Translations under genes and position numbers: made by a program
The notes under the pieces: model-generated
The model's database searches: none
Seen by the model: the letters and a program-made list of their open reading frames with translations, nothing else
What the model was told of the DNA's origin: nothing
Shown here: piece after piece, positions 62,746 to 64,000 of the stretch
Position numbering within the stretch: the first letter of the stretch is position 1
Layout of the letters: each line of letters starts with the position of its first letter
From: Heliocidaris tuberculata
Lineage: Eukaryota > Echinodermata > Echinoidea > Camarodonta > Echinometridae
DNA: 64,000 nucleotides
Assembly: GCA_025618425.1 (NCBI GenBank)
Contig: CM046850.1
Coordinates: 6,223,925 to 6,287,924, forward strand
Reading direction: 5' to 3'

Positions 62746-63411
62746 TCCCTCAGTGATCCTGATGACGACTGTTGTTTACCTGTGTAGCAAAATATAAAGA
62801 CGAAATGAAACCTTCAAGATCTTGTCCCTTTCCCACCCTCCCGTCCTAACCCCCACCTGTCACTTTGTCATTCTTGTTCCGTCTTTTGTAAAGTTTACTT
62901 CTTTAAAACTTTACTATTTTCCTGTTACTATTTCCAGCTTTTTGTGTTTACAATATTTCTCAGTGCTTTCTCTTCTATAGCAAGTGTGTTATGTCTATAA
63001 TTTGTTTGCTTTCCAGGGCCATGTATCTGTCTTCTTCTTTTCCCCCTTTTGTTGGGCATTTTATGCATGATTGCCCAGTCTAGTTCTTTTTATGTACTGT
63101 ATTCATGCTTCATCTTTTTGCCAGGGACCAGCGCTTCTACAAGCTTTGCTTCTAAGCTGGTCTCTGTTTTCATTCTCATTTTCATAAAATTAATCTTAAG
63201 TAGTCTTCATTGATGTTACTTTTTTTTTCTCTCACAACTCAAACTTTAATGCACTTTGTTTTGCTTGTAATGATCGAAAAATGTTTATGCACTAAGTTGT
63301 GTTGTCAATTATTTTGAATACTGTCAGATTCATAATACTTATTGTTATATACTTTGAAAAATGAAAATGTAATGAAATAAAATCTAAATCTGAATCTGAA
63401 TCTGAAAATAT
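60570..63411 (+). mobile_element. 5'-truncated CR1/jockey-group LINE with complete 3' end
   Basis: Homology starts just after the endonuclease region. The coding part ends at 62745, a 660-bp 3' untranslated part follows, and the copy ends in aataaaatctaaatctgaat and a short (ATCTGA)n tail. Candidate target duplications are 60541-60569 and 63412-63443: both open gtaatca and close aaattggtaat, with diverged centres. That gives the insertion limits used here. A solo 3' end of the same family is at 48356-48559. Confidence 0.88.
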
Positions 63412-63599
63412 GTAATCACTTTTTTCTTATACAAATTGGTAATTTTTGGTTAAATTTTGCAGTTTTCATTCACATTGGTTCATTCATTAAACATTCTATT
63501 TTTTTCAAACTGTGCAGGAGTGGAAAAATAAAAATATGTTATTTCTACGTGAGGAGGGAAAGCTGATTAATTTATATCATACGAAAACTCTGAATTGCT

Positions 63600-63845
63600 A
63601 TGAGTTAATTTGACCGAAATAATTGACGTCTTGGCCCCCCTCGTATAATGCGTGATACCTCTATATCAAGATTACGGCTTGAAGTTTGAATGTATATACC
63701 GTAGAAGCCTTTTCTCACTAATACTGTTCATCAATTTGGATGAAATCATTGATTTGGGGGCTTGCTTCTAAAAATATGTGAAACTCTATATAAAGATTAC
63801 AGCTTGAAGGCTGATATAGAAGTCCTTTCTCTCTAATACCGAGAT
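63600..63845. repeat. Diverged tandem duplication, about 124-bp period
   Basis: ctctatatcaagattacggc at 63659 recurs as ctctatataaagattacagc at 63783. Matching flanks are gaaataattga or gaaatcattga upstream and agaag.ccttttctc or agaagtcctttctc downstream. The remaining bases to 64000 show nothing recognised. Confidence 0.75.
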
Positions 63846-64000
63846 CAAGCAGTCTGATTTGATGGTGGGGTGAAAATAATCCACGAGATTGGTCGTAATG
63901 AACTTGCGATTGAGGGCAAGGGCGCGGTGACATTTTATGAGGCAATCCATAGATGGAAATCTGGATAATTTGGCTCTCCGAGTGCAATCATTAGAAGTGG

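Overview
This window is animal nuclear DNA. It holds a spliced gene with GT-AG introns, three decayed non-LTR retrotransposons (LINEs), two tRNA-derived SINE remnants, many short inverted-repeat elements (MITEs), and very abundant microsatellites and homopolymer runs. The mix of GA/CT microsatellites, TTAA- and TA-flanked MITEs, CR1/jockey-like LINEs and a secreted YHYH-domain protein suggests a marine invertebrate deuterostome, most likely an echinoderm such as a sea urchin. That assignment is inference. There is no bacterial operon, no CRISPR array and no recognisable tRNA or rRNA gene.

One ordinary gene is well supported: a three-exon plus-strand gene (3740-6751) for a 300-residue secreted YHYH-domain protein. 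The reading frame and the domain pattern both run unbroken across the two splice junctions. Its leader carries a 12-base G run and a 33-base C run, and intron 1 holds a SINE remnant and an ATT microsatellite. A polyadenylation signal lies 128 bases past the stop.

Most of the rest is transposon-derived. From 9233 to 14709 there is a triplicated 533-bp unit. Its middle copy is split by a 3.77-kb minus-strand LINE (10003-13774), and a 132-bp palindromic MITE sits 10 bp beyond that. At 21860-23395 is a minus-strand LINE piece with the end of ORF1, a PHD-like finger and most of an endonuclease, but no reverse transcriptase (RT). At 60570-63411 is a 5'-truncated plus-strand LINE with a nearly intact RT and a complete 3' end; a solo copy of that 3' end lies at 48356-48559.

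Between these lie several MITE families with clean ends: hAT-like (8-bp target duplications), piggyBac-like (TTAA-flanked, at least five kinds), mariner/pogo-like (TA-flanked), and a 413-bp element with 5-bp duplications. No transposase gene is visible, so all would depend on enzymes made elsewhere. The stretch 31380-34985 is a long pyrimidine-rich domain of satellite units and TTC repeat. 49080-49545 is a diverged tandem array rich in ATTGG motifs. Several near-perfect hairpins (35536-35710, 37747-37788, 53298-53445, 60091-60345) have no assigned family. I found no convincing new multi-gene system; the unusual content is structural and mobile DNA.
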